The translations under genes and the position numbers were made by a program. Below, in pieces: positions 27,663 through 35,986 of a stretch of DNA of 64,000 nt. The stretch's first letter is position 1, and every line of letters begins with the position of its first letter. Location: assembly GCA_002083635.1 (NCBI GenBank), contig MSXP01000004.1, forward strand, positions 124,001-188,000. The letters run 5' to 3'. This DNA comes from Proteobacteria bacterium ST_bin12 (GTDB lineage: Bacteria > Pseudomonadota > Gammaproteobacteria > Burkholderiales > Methylophilaceae). The notes below the pieces were generated by a model. The model made no database searches, was not told the DNA's origin, and was given only the letters and a program-made list of their open reading frames with translations.

Positions 27663-28520
27663 GTGAAGCTACCTAATTTAGGCAGTTTTTGGATGCTGAT
27701 TGCTGCATTTGGCTTTGCGGTAATGGGTGCGCTGGTTAAAGTGGGCGCTGCTAAATTTAATAGCGCAGAGTTGGTTTTTTATCGCTCGCTTTTTGGCTTA
27801 ATGGCTATTTATGTTTATATTTTTGCCAAAAAATTACCATTAGCCACGCCTGTCATGGGCAAACAAATGTCACGCGCTTTGGTCGGCTTTGCTTCGCTGG
27901 TTTTATTCTTTTACGCCATCGCACATTTGCCTTTGGCAACCGCTGTTACGCTTAATTATACATCTGCCCTTTTTTTGGCCTTGCTCATGCCTTTAATGCT
28001 ACACGAAAAGCCCAAGCCGATTTTGTACGCCATGATTTTATTAGGCTTTGTCGGTGTGGTGATGCTATTAAAACCCAGCTTTGCTAAGCAAGATTTAATC
28101 GCAGGCGCAGTGGGTTTATTATCAGGATTTGGCGCGGCATTTGCCTATGTGCATGTCAAACAACTCGGCAATTTGGGTGAGCCAGATTGGCGTACGGTTT
28201 TTTTCTTCACCTTGATTTCCACTATTGCCAGCGGCTTTTGGATGTTGCTGCAAAGCTATACAGCGCTTACATGGAACGATATCCCCACTTTGCTGGGCTT
28301 AGGCACTTCTGCCACCATTGCGCAGCTAGCCATGACCCGCGCTTATCGCACAGGCAAAACGCTCACCGTGGCAAGCCTAGCTTACACCACAGTCATATTT
28401 GCCAGCTTATTTGGTGTGCTTTTTTGGCAAGAAGCACTATCGCTTTCAGAATGTATCGCGATTGGCATTATTATTTTAAGCGGTATCGTGAGCGCAAATG
28501 CCACCAATCGCTCAACATAA
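27663..28520 (+). CDS. EamA family (DMT) transporter
   Basis: A 285-aa inner-membrane protein with ten predicted helices in two EamA repeats; MLIAAFGFAVMGALVKVGA opens the first, and RSLFGLMAIYVY follows. Members export metabolites such as amino acids or nucleotide-sugar derivatives; the substrate cannot be read here. The start is a GTG at 27663. It lies 64 bases after the Rieske gene on the same strand. Confidence 0.9.
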   Translation: MKLPNLGSFWMLIAAFGFAVMGALVKVGAAKFNSAELVFYRSLFGLMAIYVYIFAKKLPLATPVMGKQMSRALVGFASLVLFFYAIAHLPLATAVTLNYTSALFLALLMPLMLHEKPKPILYAMILLGFVGVVMLLKPSFAKQDLIAGAVGLLSGFGAAFAYVHVKQLGNLGEPDWRTVFFFTLISTIASGFWMLLQSYTALTWNDIPTLLGLGTSATIAQLAMTRAYRTGKTLTVASLAYTTVIFASLFGVLFWQEALSLSECIAIGIIILSGIVSANATNRST

Positions 28521-28625
28521 ATTACGCTATAACTCTATTAGAATCAGCTTGTTATAAGTCGCTAGACTTTTATTTTAAATAGCAGTAATCTTAACTTCCC
28601 ACGTTACAAACATTCGATTATTTGA

Positions 28626-29312
28626 ATGATGAATTACGTTATCAGTCTTAAACATATCGCGAAATATATTGTCTTGCTTTTGGCCTCAGCCAGTCTGCTC
28701 AGTGGCTGTTTGGGCGGCACTCTTGCTCAGCAAATTGCCCGCTCAATTGCCACCAGCGTAGCAGATAATGCAGTGGCAAGCGCCATGGATGTACAAGAAT
28801 TAGACGCGCAAGACAAGTTTTCCCGCAAGCCAAAAAATATTGTTTTAAAAGACACCCCACCAGACCCCTATTTAACAGCTTTTGCCAGTGCGCGTTTTGA
28901 GGAATTAAAACCGATTTCAGAGCCTCTTCCAGACACCTTAACTGAGGTTGAAACAATAGCTCCTGTAGTAATCAGCAGCCAGTTGGTGCGCGTTGAGCTA
29001 TTTAATTTGTTGATTGGTGATGAAAAAGCCGCGGTATACACAAAAGCGCAACTATTAGGCGCAACATTATTACCTAAACCGCGAGAATGGAAATTGTGGC
29101 AAGTGGCCACTGGAAAAATCAAAACAGAGGCTAACCACAGCAAGGTTAAGCACAGTGAAGTCAATCAAAGTGAGGCCACTTTAAAACAAAACCAACAATT
29201 GATTACTTTTTTAATCCCACCAGAATTTGGCAAATTACCCAGCGGCAGCGTAACGCTAGTGGAAATAGCCAACGCTGGCGAGCTTAATATTGCGCGTTAC
29301 AAAGTGAATTAA
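28626..29312 (+). CDS. Predicted lipoprotein of unknown function
   Basis: A 228-aa protein with a lipoprotein signal: positive and hydrophobic N-terminus and lipobox LLSGC with Cys28. The mature part starts with an Ala/Gln-rich helix (LAQQIARSIATSVADNAVASAM) and later has a segment (about 122-170) rich in charged residues including EWKLWQVATGKI. I recognise no family. The stop and the 3' end of the convergent response regulator gene are 41 bases apart. Confidence 0.7.
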   Translation: MMNYVISLKHIAKYIVLLLASASLLSGCLGGTLAQQIARSIATSVADNAVASAMDVQELDAQDKFSRKPKNIVLKDTPPDPYLTAFASARFEELKPISEPLPDTLTEVETIAPVVISSQLVRVELFNLLIGDEKAAVYTKAQLLGATLLPKPREWKLWQVATGKIKTEANHSKVKHSEVNQSEATLKQNQQLITFLIPPEFGKLPSGSVTLVEIANAGELNIARYKVN

Positions 29313-29353
29313 CAAAAAATTAAGCCCTTTTTAGGTGTTAAGTATTGATTGAG

Positions 29354-29992
29354 TTAAGGGTCAATTAATCCGCTACGCATGGCAATTAGCGCAATTTCTG
29401 CTGAATTATTCGCGTTAAGTTTTTGCTTAATATTGTATAGATGTGTACCAACAGTGCGTGGACTTAAAAACAGCGTTTCAGCAATCTCATTGGTGGTTTT
29501 GCCTTTAGCCAACGACATAAACACCTCAAATTCGCGCTCGCTCAACACATCTACTGGGTTTTGCTCACCCGATAATTGTTGAATCGCCATTTGTTGCGCA
29601 ATGCTTGCCTCAATATATTTTTTGCCGCTGGCTACCGTGCGAATCGCTTTAATCAACTCTTCTGCCGCACTACGCTTAGTTAAATAGCCCATCGCCCCTG
29701 CATTTAACACCCTTTTAGGATGCACAGAATCTTCATGTGCGGATAGCACTAAAATTTTGGCATGACTTTCTTTTGCCAAAATCCGCTCTATGGCCTCCAT
29801 ACCGCCAATGCCTGGCATCGTAATATCCATTACCACTACATCAGGCTTATGCTCCACAAAACTTTTAATCGCAGTTTCACCATTTTCTGCTTCGGCAATC
29901 ACTTTAATTTCGCTGGCTGACTCAAGCAACATTTTAAAACCCATACGCACTACGGCGTGGTCGTCGACTAGCATCACATTAATTGGACTCAT
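29354..29992 (-). CDS. NarL/FixJ-type response regulator
   Basis: A 212-aa two-component regulator: receiver domain with the acidic pocket DD at 10-11 and phospho-acceptor Asp56 in VVVMDITMPG, then a LuxR-type helix-turn-helix with LSEREFEVFMSLAKGKTTNEIA and LSPRTVGTHLYNIKQKL. Its partner is the histidine kinase whose gene ends 15 bases upstream. Target genes are not evident. Confidence 0.95.
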   Translation of the reverse strand: MSPINVMLVDDHAVVRMGFKMLLESASEIKVIAEAENGETAIKSFVEHKPDVVVMDITMPGIGGMEAIERILAKESHAKILVLSAHEDSVHPKRVLNAGAMGYLTKRSAAEELIKAIRTVASGKKYIEASIAQQMAIQQLSGEQNPVDVLSEREFEVFMSLAKGKTTNEIAETLFLSPRTVGTHLYNIKQKLNANNSAEIALIAMRSGLIDP

Positions 29993-30006
29993 TTGTTACC
30001 TTTTGC

Positions 30007-31815
30007 TTAATTGCTCACGTTTAACGCTTGCGGAATATTAATATAAATTGTGGTACCTGAAGATTGGCTGCCAGCTGATTTTACACCCGCTTTTTTACTG
30101 CTAACTTTGGTTACCATTTGCGTATTTGGTTCAGAATCCACATTAAAACTACCTTTAAAGCCTTGCACACGCTCACGCATACCAAGCAAACCAAAGTGAT
30201 TAGTTTGATCTACTGCGTTGACATCCATGCCTTTTCCATCGTCTTTAATGGTCAACTGCAGTGCACCGGTTTTAGTTATGGCTAGCTTTACTTCTATATT
30301 TTTAGCTTCTGCGTGTTTAATCGCGTTATTAATCGACTCTTGCACAATTCGATAAATATTAATATTTAAACTCTCGCCTAAGCCGTCTAAATTACCAGAA
30401 AACTCTAAAGTAATATTCAAGTTAGGTTGTTGTTTTTGCACATTATTAATGGCATCTTTTAAGGTTTCCACTAAACCCAAATTATCTAAAGAACCAGGTC
30501 GTAATTGCCGAATAATATTGTGCATGCCATCATAAATATGATTTGCCGCCGCCACAATGGTTTGTGCGCTGGCTTCTACTTCTGGCGCTTTTTCTTTGGT
30601 TTTATTAGCGATTGCTACGGCAAATGTTTTAATTGCCGTCACATATTGCCCAAGCTCATCATGCAGTTCGCGCGCCAAGCTACGGCGTTCGTCCTCAATA
30701 TGCTTTTGAATTAAATGCGTAATTTGGCGATTTTCTTCTAATTTATTTTCAGCAACCTCAGCTTTGCGCTCTGCAATTTCCGCATGTTTGCGCTCGGTAA
30801 TATCGCGCATACTACAAATATCGCCAATCAATTCATTGGTTTGCGGATCAATCAGTGGCGCGGCCGAAATCGATACATCTACAATGCGCCCATCTCGCGC
30901 TTGGCGCTGCGTATCGTGATTCTCTACATTACGTCTATCATTAATCGCGCGCATATTTTGCGCTAAATCACGCTCTTCACCTTTTGGTGTCAAAATACTG
31001 GCCGATTTTCCAATAATATCTTCTGGCGCGTAACCAAATATTTTTTGCGCTGCGGCATTCCAAAACGAAATATTGCCGTTTAAATCATGAATCATCACCG
31101 CATCTGCGGTTTGTTGCGCAATCAGCGCCAAACGTTGATTTTCGGCAGTGCTTTTTTGCAGCGATTCACCCATTAAGTTAAAGTTTTTAGCGATTGAGCC
31201 AAACTCTGGCAAATCAAAATGTGGCAAGCGCGTCGTTAAATCGCCCTGCTCCATTTGATTAATGGCTTTTAGCATGGGCTGCAAAGGTCTTAGCCAGCGG
31301 CCCAACATCCAATACACAATTGCATTTAACAATATAAAGAAACCCAGCCCTACCCAAAACAAAAATCGCATTTTGCTCCAAGCCTCGCGTATGGCGCCTG
31401 CGGGGTTAGGCGTGACGACTAACTTACCAAAACGAATTAGACGTGTGACGGATTTTTCGTGCGGGTTTAGCATATTTTCAAACCACTGCGGCGGATAAAT
31501 ATCTGAGCGATATTTAGAAGGCGGTGATTGAAAAAGCAATGCGCCATTTAAACTATACAAGTAAATTTCATTGCTACGCACATGCCCCAAATGCTCTAAA
31601 AAACGGCGCATTACATCGTGCGTGTAACCCCATTCAGGGTTTTGAATCGAGCTCACCACAACCGTATCCAGCAGCTGTACGGTTACTCTGGTTGCAGCTT
31701 CCACTCCTTCTTGAATAGACGACTTGGTGCCTTTTAAAATAACGTATCCAACTGCCAACATAAATAGCAGCAACAAGGCAGTAATCAATAAATTTAGGCG
31801 AAAACGTAAACTCAT
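30007..31815 (-). CDS. Membrane sensor histidine kinase with HAMP and PAS domains
   Basis: A 602-aa NarX/DevS-type kinase (HisKA_3). Domains in order: helix 1 (about 8-28), periplasmic sensor (30-149), helix 2 (150-171), HAMP (172-224), PAS (about 226-345, with FWNAAAQKIFGYAPEDIIGKS), a coiled linker, the dimerisation domain with phospho-acceptor His385 in ARELHDELGQYV, and an ATPase domain with DDGKGMD and GLLGMRERV. Ligand unknown. It sits between ppk2 (9 bases) and its response regulator (14 bases). Confidence 0.94.
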   Translation of the reverse strand: MSLRFRLNLLITALLLLFMLAVGYVILKGTKSSIQEGVEAATRVTVQLLDTVVVSSIQNPEWGYTHDVMRRFLEHLGHVRSNEIYLYSLNGALLFQSPPSKYRSDIYPPQWFENMLNPHEKSVTRLIRFGKLVVTPNPAGAIREAWSKMRFLFWVGLGFFILLNAIVYWMLGRWLRPLQPMLKAINQMEQGDLTTRLPHFDLPEFGSIAKNFNLMGESLQKSTAENQRLALIAQQTADAVMIHDLNGNISFWNAAAQKIFGYAPEDIIGKSASILTPKGEERDLAQNMRAINDRRNVENHDTQRQARDGRIVDVSISAAPLIDPQTNELIGDICSMRDITERKHAEIAERKAEVAENKLEENRQITHLIQKHIEDERRSLARELHDELGQYVTAIKTFAVAIANKTKEKAPEVEASAQTIVAAANHIYDGMHNIIRQLRPGSLDNLGLVETLKDAINNVQKQQPNLNITLEFSGNLDGLGESLNINIYRIVQESINNAIKHAEAKNIEVKLAITKTGALQLTIKDDGKGMDVNAVDQTNHFGLLGMRERVQGFKGSFNVDSEPNTQMVTKVSSKKAGVKSAGSQSSGTTIYINIPQALNVSN

Positions 31816-31824
31816 AATAGCAAC

Positions 31825-32640
31825 TTAATCATCTATCGTAATCGTTTTAAATTCGGCTGGCACTGGTGGGTATTCTAATTGCAGTTTTTTAAGCGCACTA
31901 AATAGTAGGCGTGAAATCAATAGGTTACGATTCATTTTAGAATCTGCTGGCACCACATACCAAGGTGCGTAACTGGTGCTTGTTGCACTCATCGCATTTT
32001 CATACGCCTGCATATATTGCGGCCATAATGCGCGCTCTTTTAAATCGTTTGGATTAAATTTCCAGGTTTTTGTGGCATCATCTAACCTATCTTGCAAACG
32101 TTGTTTTTGCTCTTCTTTTGAGATATGCAGAAAACATTTAATAATGACCGTACCCGTATCAGTTAACAACTTTTCGAAGGCATTTATTTGCGCATAGCGG
32201 CGTTTACACTCGGCATCATCAATCCAATTGTGCACCTTAACAATCAGCACATCTTCATAATGGCTGCGGTTAAAAATCACAATTTCACCTTTTTGCGGCA
32301 CTTGTTTATGGCAGCGCCATAAATAGTCACGTGCTAATTCTTCTTCGGTTGGCCCTTTAAAACTCGCCAAACGAATCCCTAATGGATCGCATTCGCTAAA
32401 CACATGGCGCACCGTGCCGTCTTTACCGCTGGCATCCATACCCTGCAAAATAAGCAGAATTTTGTGCTTACCCTGCGCATATAAAATATCTTGCAAAGCA
32501 TTGATTTTACTGGCTAACTTTTCAAGTTCCAGCGCATCCGCTTCTTTAGTCTCGCCACGCTCAGATTTATCGTCTGGCTTAATATTTTTTAATGAAAATT
32601 GAGTGTTAAGTTTGACGCGATATTGTTGCAAATTGGACAT
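31825..32640 (-). CDS. Polyphosphate:nucleotide phosphotransferase, PPK2 family
   Basis: A 271-aa single-domain PPK2 protein that uses polyphosphate to phosphorylate nucleoside mono- or diphosphates, or the reverse. Walker A is GMDASGKDG at 67-75; the lid/Walker B region contains NRSHYEDVLIVKVH, and FKGPTEEELARDYLWR near 113 is typical of the PPK2-related group that includes AMP/ADP-phosphorylating class III enzymes. Class is inferred by resemblance only. It is the first gene of the unit with the kinase and response regulator, suggesting that these are expressed together. Confidence 0.9.
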   Translation of the reverse strand: MSNLQQYRVKLNTQFSLKNIKPDDKSERGETKEADALELEKLASKINALQDILYAQGKHKILLILQGMDASGKDGTVRHVFSECDPLGIRLASFKGPTEEELARDYLWRCHKQVPQKGEIVIFNRSHYEDVLIVKVHNWIDDAECKRRYAQINAFEKLLTDTGTVIIKCFLHISKEEQKQRLQDRLDDATKTWKFNPNDLKERALWPQYMQAYENAMSATSTSYAPWYVVPADSKMNRNLLISRLLFSALKKLQLEYPPVPAEFKTITIDD

Positions 32641-32732
32641 AATAAAAACCTTTATATATTGCTAATAATCTAACACAGTCTATTAAAAAACACTTTGCAA
32701 TTACAGAAATACGCAGCTTTGTAATTGCAAGC

Positions 32733-33749
32733 CTATAAGACATCTAACGGACTATTAACCCCACGACCACCTTTATTCAGCACATGGGTATAAATCATCG
32801 TGGTACTTACATCACTGTGTCCTAGTAGCTCCTGCACGGTACGAATATCATAGCCGCTCTCAATTAAATGCGTGGCAAAACTGTGCCTAAAAGTATGCGG
32901 TGTGGCTGGCTTAGTTAAACCACAATCAACCACCGCTTGCCGCACAGCACGCTGAATTGCTTGATCCTGTATATGATGCCTGCGCGTCTGCTGACTAGCA
33001 ACGCCCCCATCTGCCGAATACTCACTCGGATCAAGCGACAATTTATTACTGGCAAACACATACTGCCAGGCCCAATCATGTGAAGCGTGTGGATATTTTT
33101 TAGCCAACGCATAAGGCAAATACACACAACCAAAGCCAGCTGCCAAATCAGCATTGTGCAAAGTTTTTACTTTCAACAAATGCGTCTGCAAAGGCTTAAT
33201 CAAAATTATAGGTAGCATAGTCACCCTATCCTTAAACCCCTTGCCATCGCGAATTAAAATCTCACGACGCTCAAAATCAATATCTTTAACCCTTAATCGT
33301 AGCGCCTCTAAAACGCGCATTCCTGTTCCATACAGCAAACTCACTACAAGATGGTGTGTGCCACTAAGCTGACTCAGTACTTTCTGTACTTCTTGTTGGC
33401 TTAAAACTACAGGTAAATGCTTGGGTGCTTTGGCTCTCTCTACATTATCTAACCATGGCAAATTGAGGCCAAGCACTTCTTTGTATAAAAATAAAAGCGC
33501 ACTTTTAGCTTGATTTTGCGTGCTGGCAGAAACTTTAGAAACTACTGCAAGGTGTGTTAAAAAAGACTCAACATCTGCCGCGCCTAAATCTTTAGGATGC
33601 TTCTTGTCAAAATGTAAAATATAACGTTTAATCCAATCTACATAAGCTTGCTCTGTGCGAATACTGTAATGCTTTAAACGAATTTTACCTCGCACAATAT
33701 CCAGTAGCTTTGGCGCAGTAACTTTGGATTCAATATTTGATGGATTCAT
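32733..33749 (-). CDS. intI: Integron integrase IntI
   Basis: A 338-aa tyrosine recombinase that inserts and excises gene cassettes between attI and folded single-stranded attC sites. Catalytic residues are complete: Arg145 (GTGMRVLEALRLR), His285 and Arg288 (PHTFRHSFATHL), His311 (LLGHSDV) and Tyr320 (TMIYTHV). The extra domain found only in integron integrases is present at about 215-250 (ALAKKYPHASHDWAWQYVF, then the Ser/Gln/Arg stretch with RRHH). The N-terminal SAM-like fold starts IRLKHYSIRTEQAYVDWIKR. It is divergent from the cassette array, the standard layout. I see no CTGT-N8-ACAG LexA box in front of it. Confidence 0.96.
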   Translation of the reverse strand: MNPSNIESKVTAPKLLDIVRGKIRLKHYSIRTEQAYVDWIKRYILHFDKKHPKDLGAADVESFLTHLAVVSKVSASTQNQAKSALLFLYKEVLGLNLPWLDNVERAKAPKHLPVVLSQQEVQKVLSQLSGTHHLVVSLLYGTGMRVLEALRLRVKDIDFERREILIRDGKGFKDRVTMLPIILIKPLQTHLLKVKTLHNADLAAGFGCVYLPYALAKKYPHASHDWAWQYVFASNKLSLDPSEYSADGGVASQQTRRHHIQDQAIQRAVRQAVVDCGLTKPATPHTFRHSFATHLIESGYDIRTVQELLGHSDVSTTMIYTHVLNKGGRGVNSPLDVL

Positions 33750-33814
33750 TTTTAGAGTTTAGGCAGTACTAAAAATAATTAACAATATGAATTTATTATA
33801 TACTTTATTTTTTA

Positions 33815-33881
33815 ACAACCATACAACATCTAAATTGACGCAATTAAAAGCTTCAAATAGGATGTCTATTTCACGTTAGCA
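33815..33881 (+). other. attI recombination region with core GTTAGCA
   Basis: The crossover core GTTAGCA lies at 33875-33881, between intI and the first cassette. The attC inverse core of the first cassette is TGCTAAC, the exact complement, which supports insertion between G33875 and T33876. The outer limit of attI is a guess based on typical size. Confidence 0.7.
33835..33863 (+). promoter_or_regulatory. Candidate Pc promoter of the cassette array
   Basis: TTGACG (33835-33840) and TAGGAT (33858-33863) are spaced by exactly 17 bases and point into the cassettes, about 12 bases before the attI crossover core and 37 bases before the first cassette start codon. Position, orientation and spacing are what a cassette promoter needs. 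This is pattern-based; no transcript data are available. Confidence 0.68.
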
Positions 33882-33899
33882 ACCCATAAACCTCCAAAG

Positions 33900-34370
33900 A
33901 TGAAACTCAGATTACTATATATAACTTTTCTTTTAAGCCTTGCAGGTTGCGCAACTCCATACGCCCCACCTAAGTTGTCTGAAAATGCAACTTTAGACTT
34001 TTCATCTGCGAAAGATATTACGGTTTATTATTTTTATCTGAATGGTGATGACTGCACTGAAAATCAGCGACTCTCGGAAGATCTAGACCCATTGAAAAAT
34101 GAAACAAATACTCTGACCCTTGCGGCTAATAAGCGTGTTGCGTTTAATTTTGTGTGGCTTACTAAAGGGAAATGGTGTCAATTACCCATCTCATTTACAC
34201 CTGAAGTTAATGGTAGATACAATCTGATCGCTGGACTAAGAGAAGACTATTGTCATTTAACAATCTTAGATAAAAATAACTCAAATCTTTCAGCAGCAAA
34301 CATAGATATAAAGAAAATGAGATATGTTAATGGTTGGGGAATTAGAAACAAATGCGAGCCAGCAGATTAA
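33900..34370 (+). CDS. Cassette 1: predicted lipoprotein of unknown function
   Basis: A 156-aa protein with lipobox LAGC (Cys17) after MKLRLLYITFLLS. The mature part has a predicted beta-rich character with YYFYLNGDDC and several Cys/Trp residues (VWLTKGKWCQLP). No family is recognised. It is the first cassette, closest to the candidate promoter, and so should be the best expressed. It ends just before attC1. Confidence 0.72.
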   Translation: MKLRLLYITFLLSLAGCATPYAPPKLSENATLDFSSAKDITVYYFYLNGDDCTENQRLSEDLDPLKNETNTLTLAANKRVAFNFVWLTKGKWCQLPISFTPEVNGRYNLIAGLREDYCHLTILDKNNSNLSAANIDIKKMRYVNGWGIRNKCEPAD

Positions 34371-34379
34371 AGTGTCATC

Positions 34380-34437
34380 TGCTAACCCATCATTCAAGCG
34401 GGACGCCTAATGGCGCCCCTTAATTCAAACGTTAGGC
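34380..34437 (+). repeat. attC1
   Basis: 58-bp site from inverse core TGCTAAC (34380-34386) to core GTTAGGC (34431-34437), with arms TCAAGCGGGA and CCCCTTAATTCAAAC around a short hairpin. Its inverse core matches the start of cassette 1 (TTAGCA). Confidence 0.92.
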
Positions 34438-34446
34438 AAAACTTAG

Positions 34447-34770
34447 ATGTCATTATTTAAGATACGATTTACATGGCTTATTCTGTTAACTGCAATCCAT
34501 GTGTTTCTACTGTGGTATTTTTATTATTTGCCATTTACTGATGCTGTTTTTGGTAAAGCGACATTTCCTGACTCTAGTACCTTTGGTGGTGTTCTATGGT
34601 ATGTCAGCATCGTGCCAACAATATTCTTCATGGCTATATTCGACCACTTGCCTGGGTGGTTTTATAACCTATTTTCTATCGCCGTTTGGTTATTGGTTTA
34701 TTGGCTATTAATTAGCGTCGCTTTTCGCCTAACCAATCATTCAAGCGGGACGCCTAACGGCGCCCCTTAA
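34447..34770 (+). CDS. Cassette 2: small three-helix membrane protein
   Basis: A 107-aa protein with predicted membrane helices at about 8-28, 46-66 and 73-93 and no recognised family. Its last residues (HSSGTPNGAP) are encoded by the attC site itself, because the stop codon lies inside attC2. It begins 9 bases after the cassette boundary with no clear ribosome-binding site, common for cassette genes. Confidence 0.65.
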   Translation: MSLFKIRFTWLILLTAIHVFLLWYFYYLPFTDAVFGKATFPDSSTFGGVLWYVSIVPTIFFMAIFDHLPGWFYNLFSIAVWLLVYWLLISVAFRLTNHSSGTPNGAP

Positions 34771-34784
34771 TTCAAACGTTAGGC
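34727..34784 (+). repeat. attC2
   Basis: 58-bp site from GCCTAAC (34727-34733) to GTTAGGC (34778-34784); near-identical to attC1 and attC3. The end of the cassette 2 gene lies within it. Confidence 0.93.
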
Positions 34785-34790
34785 TACAAC

Positions 34791-35114
34791 TTGAAAAGTC
34801 GGAAGTTTTTTCTTATTTTTTTTGCTGCATACACCTTGGCTGTTATGTTGCTAGCGTTTTGTTCTGTTGGTTCTCATATCGCCCTAGGCGATTATTATGG
34901 TTCTCGTCCGTATTCAATTCCTTTTTCACTAAAAGTCGTTGATTGGTTAATCATCGCTCTAGGGTTTCCTCTAACCTCATTACTAAAAAAATCCTTACTA
35001 ATTTGGTTTTTAAATGGGTGTCTTCTATCGCTAATTGCTACAGGTTTATTTGGCTTTTGGCAAAAAAATCGCCTAACCCATCATTCAAGCGGGACGCCTA
35101 ACGGCGCCCCTTAA
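34791..35114 (+). CDS. Cassette 3: small membrane protein
   Basis: A 107-aa protein starting at a TTG (34791), with hydrophobic segments at about 6-30, 44-66 and 72-92, ending in the attC-encoded tail HSSGTPNGAP. No family is recognised. The similar size and tail to the cassette 2 product come from the shared attC; the bodies are not visibly related. Confidence 0.58.
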   Translation: MKSRKFFLIFFAAYTLAVMLLAFCSVGSHIALGDYYGSRPYSIPFSLKVVDWLIIALGFPLTSLLKKSLLIWFLNGCLLSLIATGLFGFWQKNRLTHHSSGTPNGAP

Positions 35115-35128
35115 TTCAAACGTTAGGA
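35071..35128 (+). repeat. attC3
   Basis: 58-bp site from GCCTAAC (35071-35077) to GTTAGGA (35122-35128). The internal part is the same as attC1 and attC2. Confidence 0.92.
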
Positions 35129-35221
35129 AATTGATAGGCATCACCCATTCAAACACCATGGAATACCTACCATTAAAGACCAACTACACATCGCATTTAC
35201 ACTTCCAAATATCTGCTACTC

Positions 35222-35526
35222 ACCTACCTAATTGCTGTTATTAGTACCTGTGTTACTGGGCGTCGGTACTTTCTCGCTAGTCACCCTTTTCGTTCTTATG
35301 TGTCCTTTATATCTAGTCTAAATGGCGCTGGCTGGCTGCGCCGCCATGCACCGCTGGCGCGTGCGCGTGGCGTTGCAACCATCCAACCCTTTAATTCTCT
35401 AAATGCGGTCTATAGAGCGCGAACTGTCCTTGGCTAAGCATGTACGATTACTCACACGAAGTTATCGCTTTAGAGCACGTCAGGGCGTCGTCTACATGCG
35501 CACCTTCTGCGCATCAAATGCCTAAC
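35222..35526 (+). repeat. Non-coding cassette module, copy A
   Basis: 305 bp repeated at 36820-37124 without gaps, with ten mismatches that all lie in the last 141 bases; positions 35222-35385 are identical to copy B. There is no reading frame of useful length: the longest in-frame pieces are below 30 codons. The central part is GC-rich compared with its surroundings. The right edge ends exactly at the attC inverse core GCCTAAC. The 93 bases before it (35129-35221) are unique and hold no gene that I can see. Possible roles are a structured RNA, a promoter cassette or a miniature mobile segment; none is shown. Confidence 0.9.
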
Positions 35527-35538
35527 TCTGCGTTAGGT
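35520..35538 (+). repeat. Shortened attC-like junction (GCCTAAC-5-GTTAGGT)
   Basis: An inverse core and a core are only five bases apart, too short for the folded attC used by IntI. The inverse core (GCCTAAC) also fails to match the cassette start TTAGGA at 35123. This looks like a deletion joint where the middle of an attC was lost. Confidence 0.65.
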
Positions 35539-35547
35539 TTCTAATCC

Positions 35548-35967
35548 ATGCGTGACTTAAATCACATTGCATATGCCAGAGCTGACCAGTTTTATAAACG
35601 TGGGCGTTTATTTGCCGCTGCTAAATGGTTCTCTGTTGCTGTAAAAGAATGGCCTACTGATTACCAAGCGCTGTGGGCGCTTGGTGACACATTCAGCGAA
35701 CTTAAAAAACCAAAAAAAGCCTTAAATTTTTATGCCAAAGCTATCGAGCTTGCTCCAGCTAAAGAACAGTCAGATTTAAACTATAATTTGGGCAATGCAT
35801 TCTTTGATCAAGGGCGCTATGAAAAAGCAATTGCTAGCTATCGCAAGGTTTTGCCAAACCATGTAGCGGCTACTTTGGCAGTCAAGAATATTGAGCTATC
35901 CCGGCAATATTTGGCAACGCAACCTAACCCATCATTCAAGCGGGACTGGCTAAAGCCAGCCCCTTAA
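35548..35967 (+). CDS. Cassette 5: TPR-repeat protein
   Basis: A 139-aa protein made of about three tetratricopeptide repeats; WFSVAVKEWPTDYQALWALGD, then ALNFYAKAIELAPA and AFFDQGRYEKAIASYRKVLP show the typical helix pairs with conserved Ala, Gly and Pro. It is predicted soluble, with no signal peptide. The last residues (NPSFKRDWLKPAP) come from the attC. TPR proteins mediate protein contacts; a partner cannot be named. Confidence 0.78.
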   Translation: MRDLNHIAYARADQFYKRGRLFAAAKWFSVAVKEWPTDYQALWALGDTFSELKKPKKALNFYAKAIELAPAKEQSDLNYNLGNAFFDQGRYEKAIASYRKVLPNHVAATLAVKNIELSRQYLATQPNPSFKRDWLKPAP

Positions 35968-35981
35968 TTCAAACGTTAGGT
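35922..35981 (+). repeat. attC5
   Basis: 60-bp site from ACCTAAC (35922-35928) to GTTAGGT (35975-35981), with the central hairpin CTGGCTAAAGCCAG. The inverse core complements the start of its own cassette (TTAGGT at 35533). Confidence 0.93.
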
Positions 35982-35986
35982 TTCAA

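Noticed and set aside
28187..28582. 131-codon frame overlapping the EamA gene
   Set aside because: The EamA frame has ten clear membrane helices; the alternative frame has a His/Cys-rich pattern without any family.
33700..33900. LexA box controlling intI
   Set aside because: I looked for CTGT-N8-ACAG and close variants on both strands and saw none.
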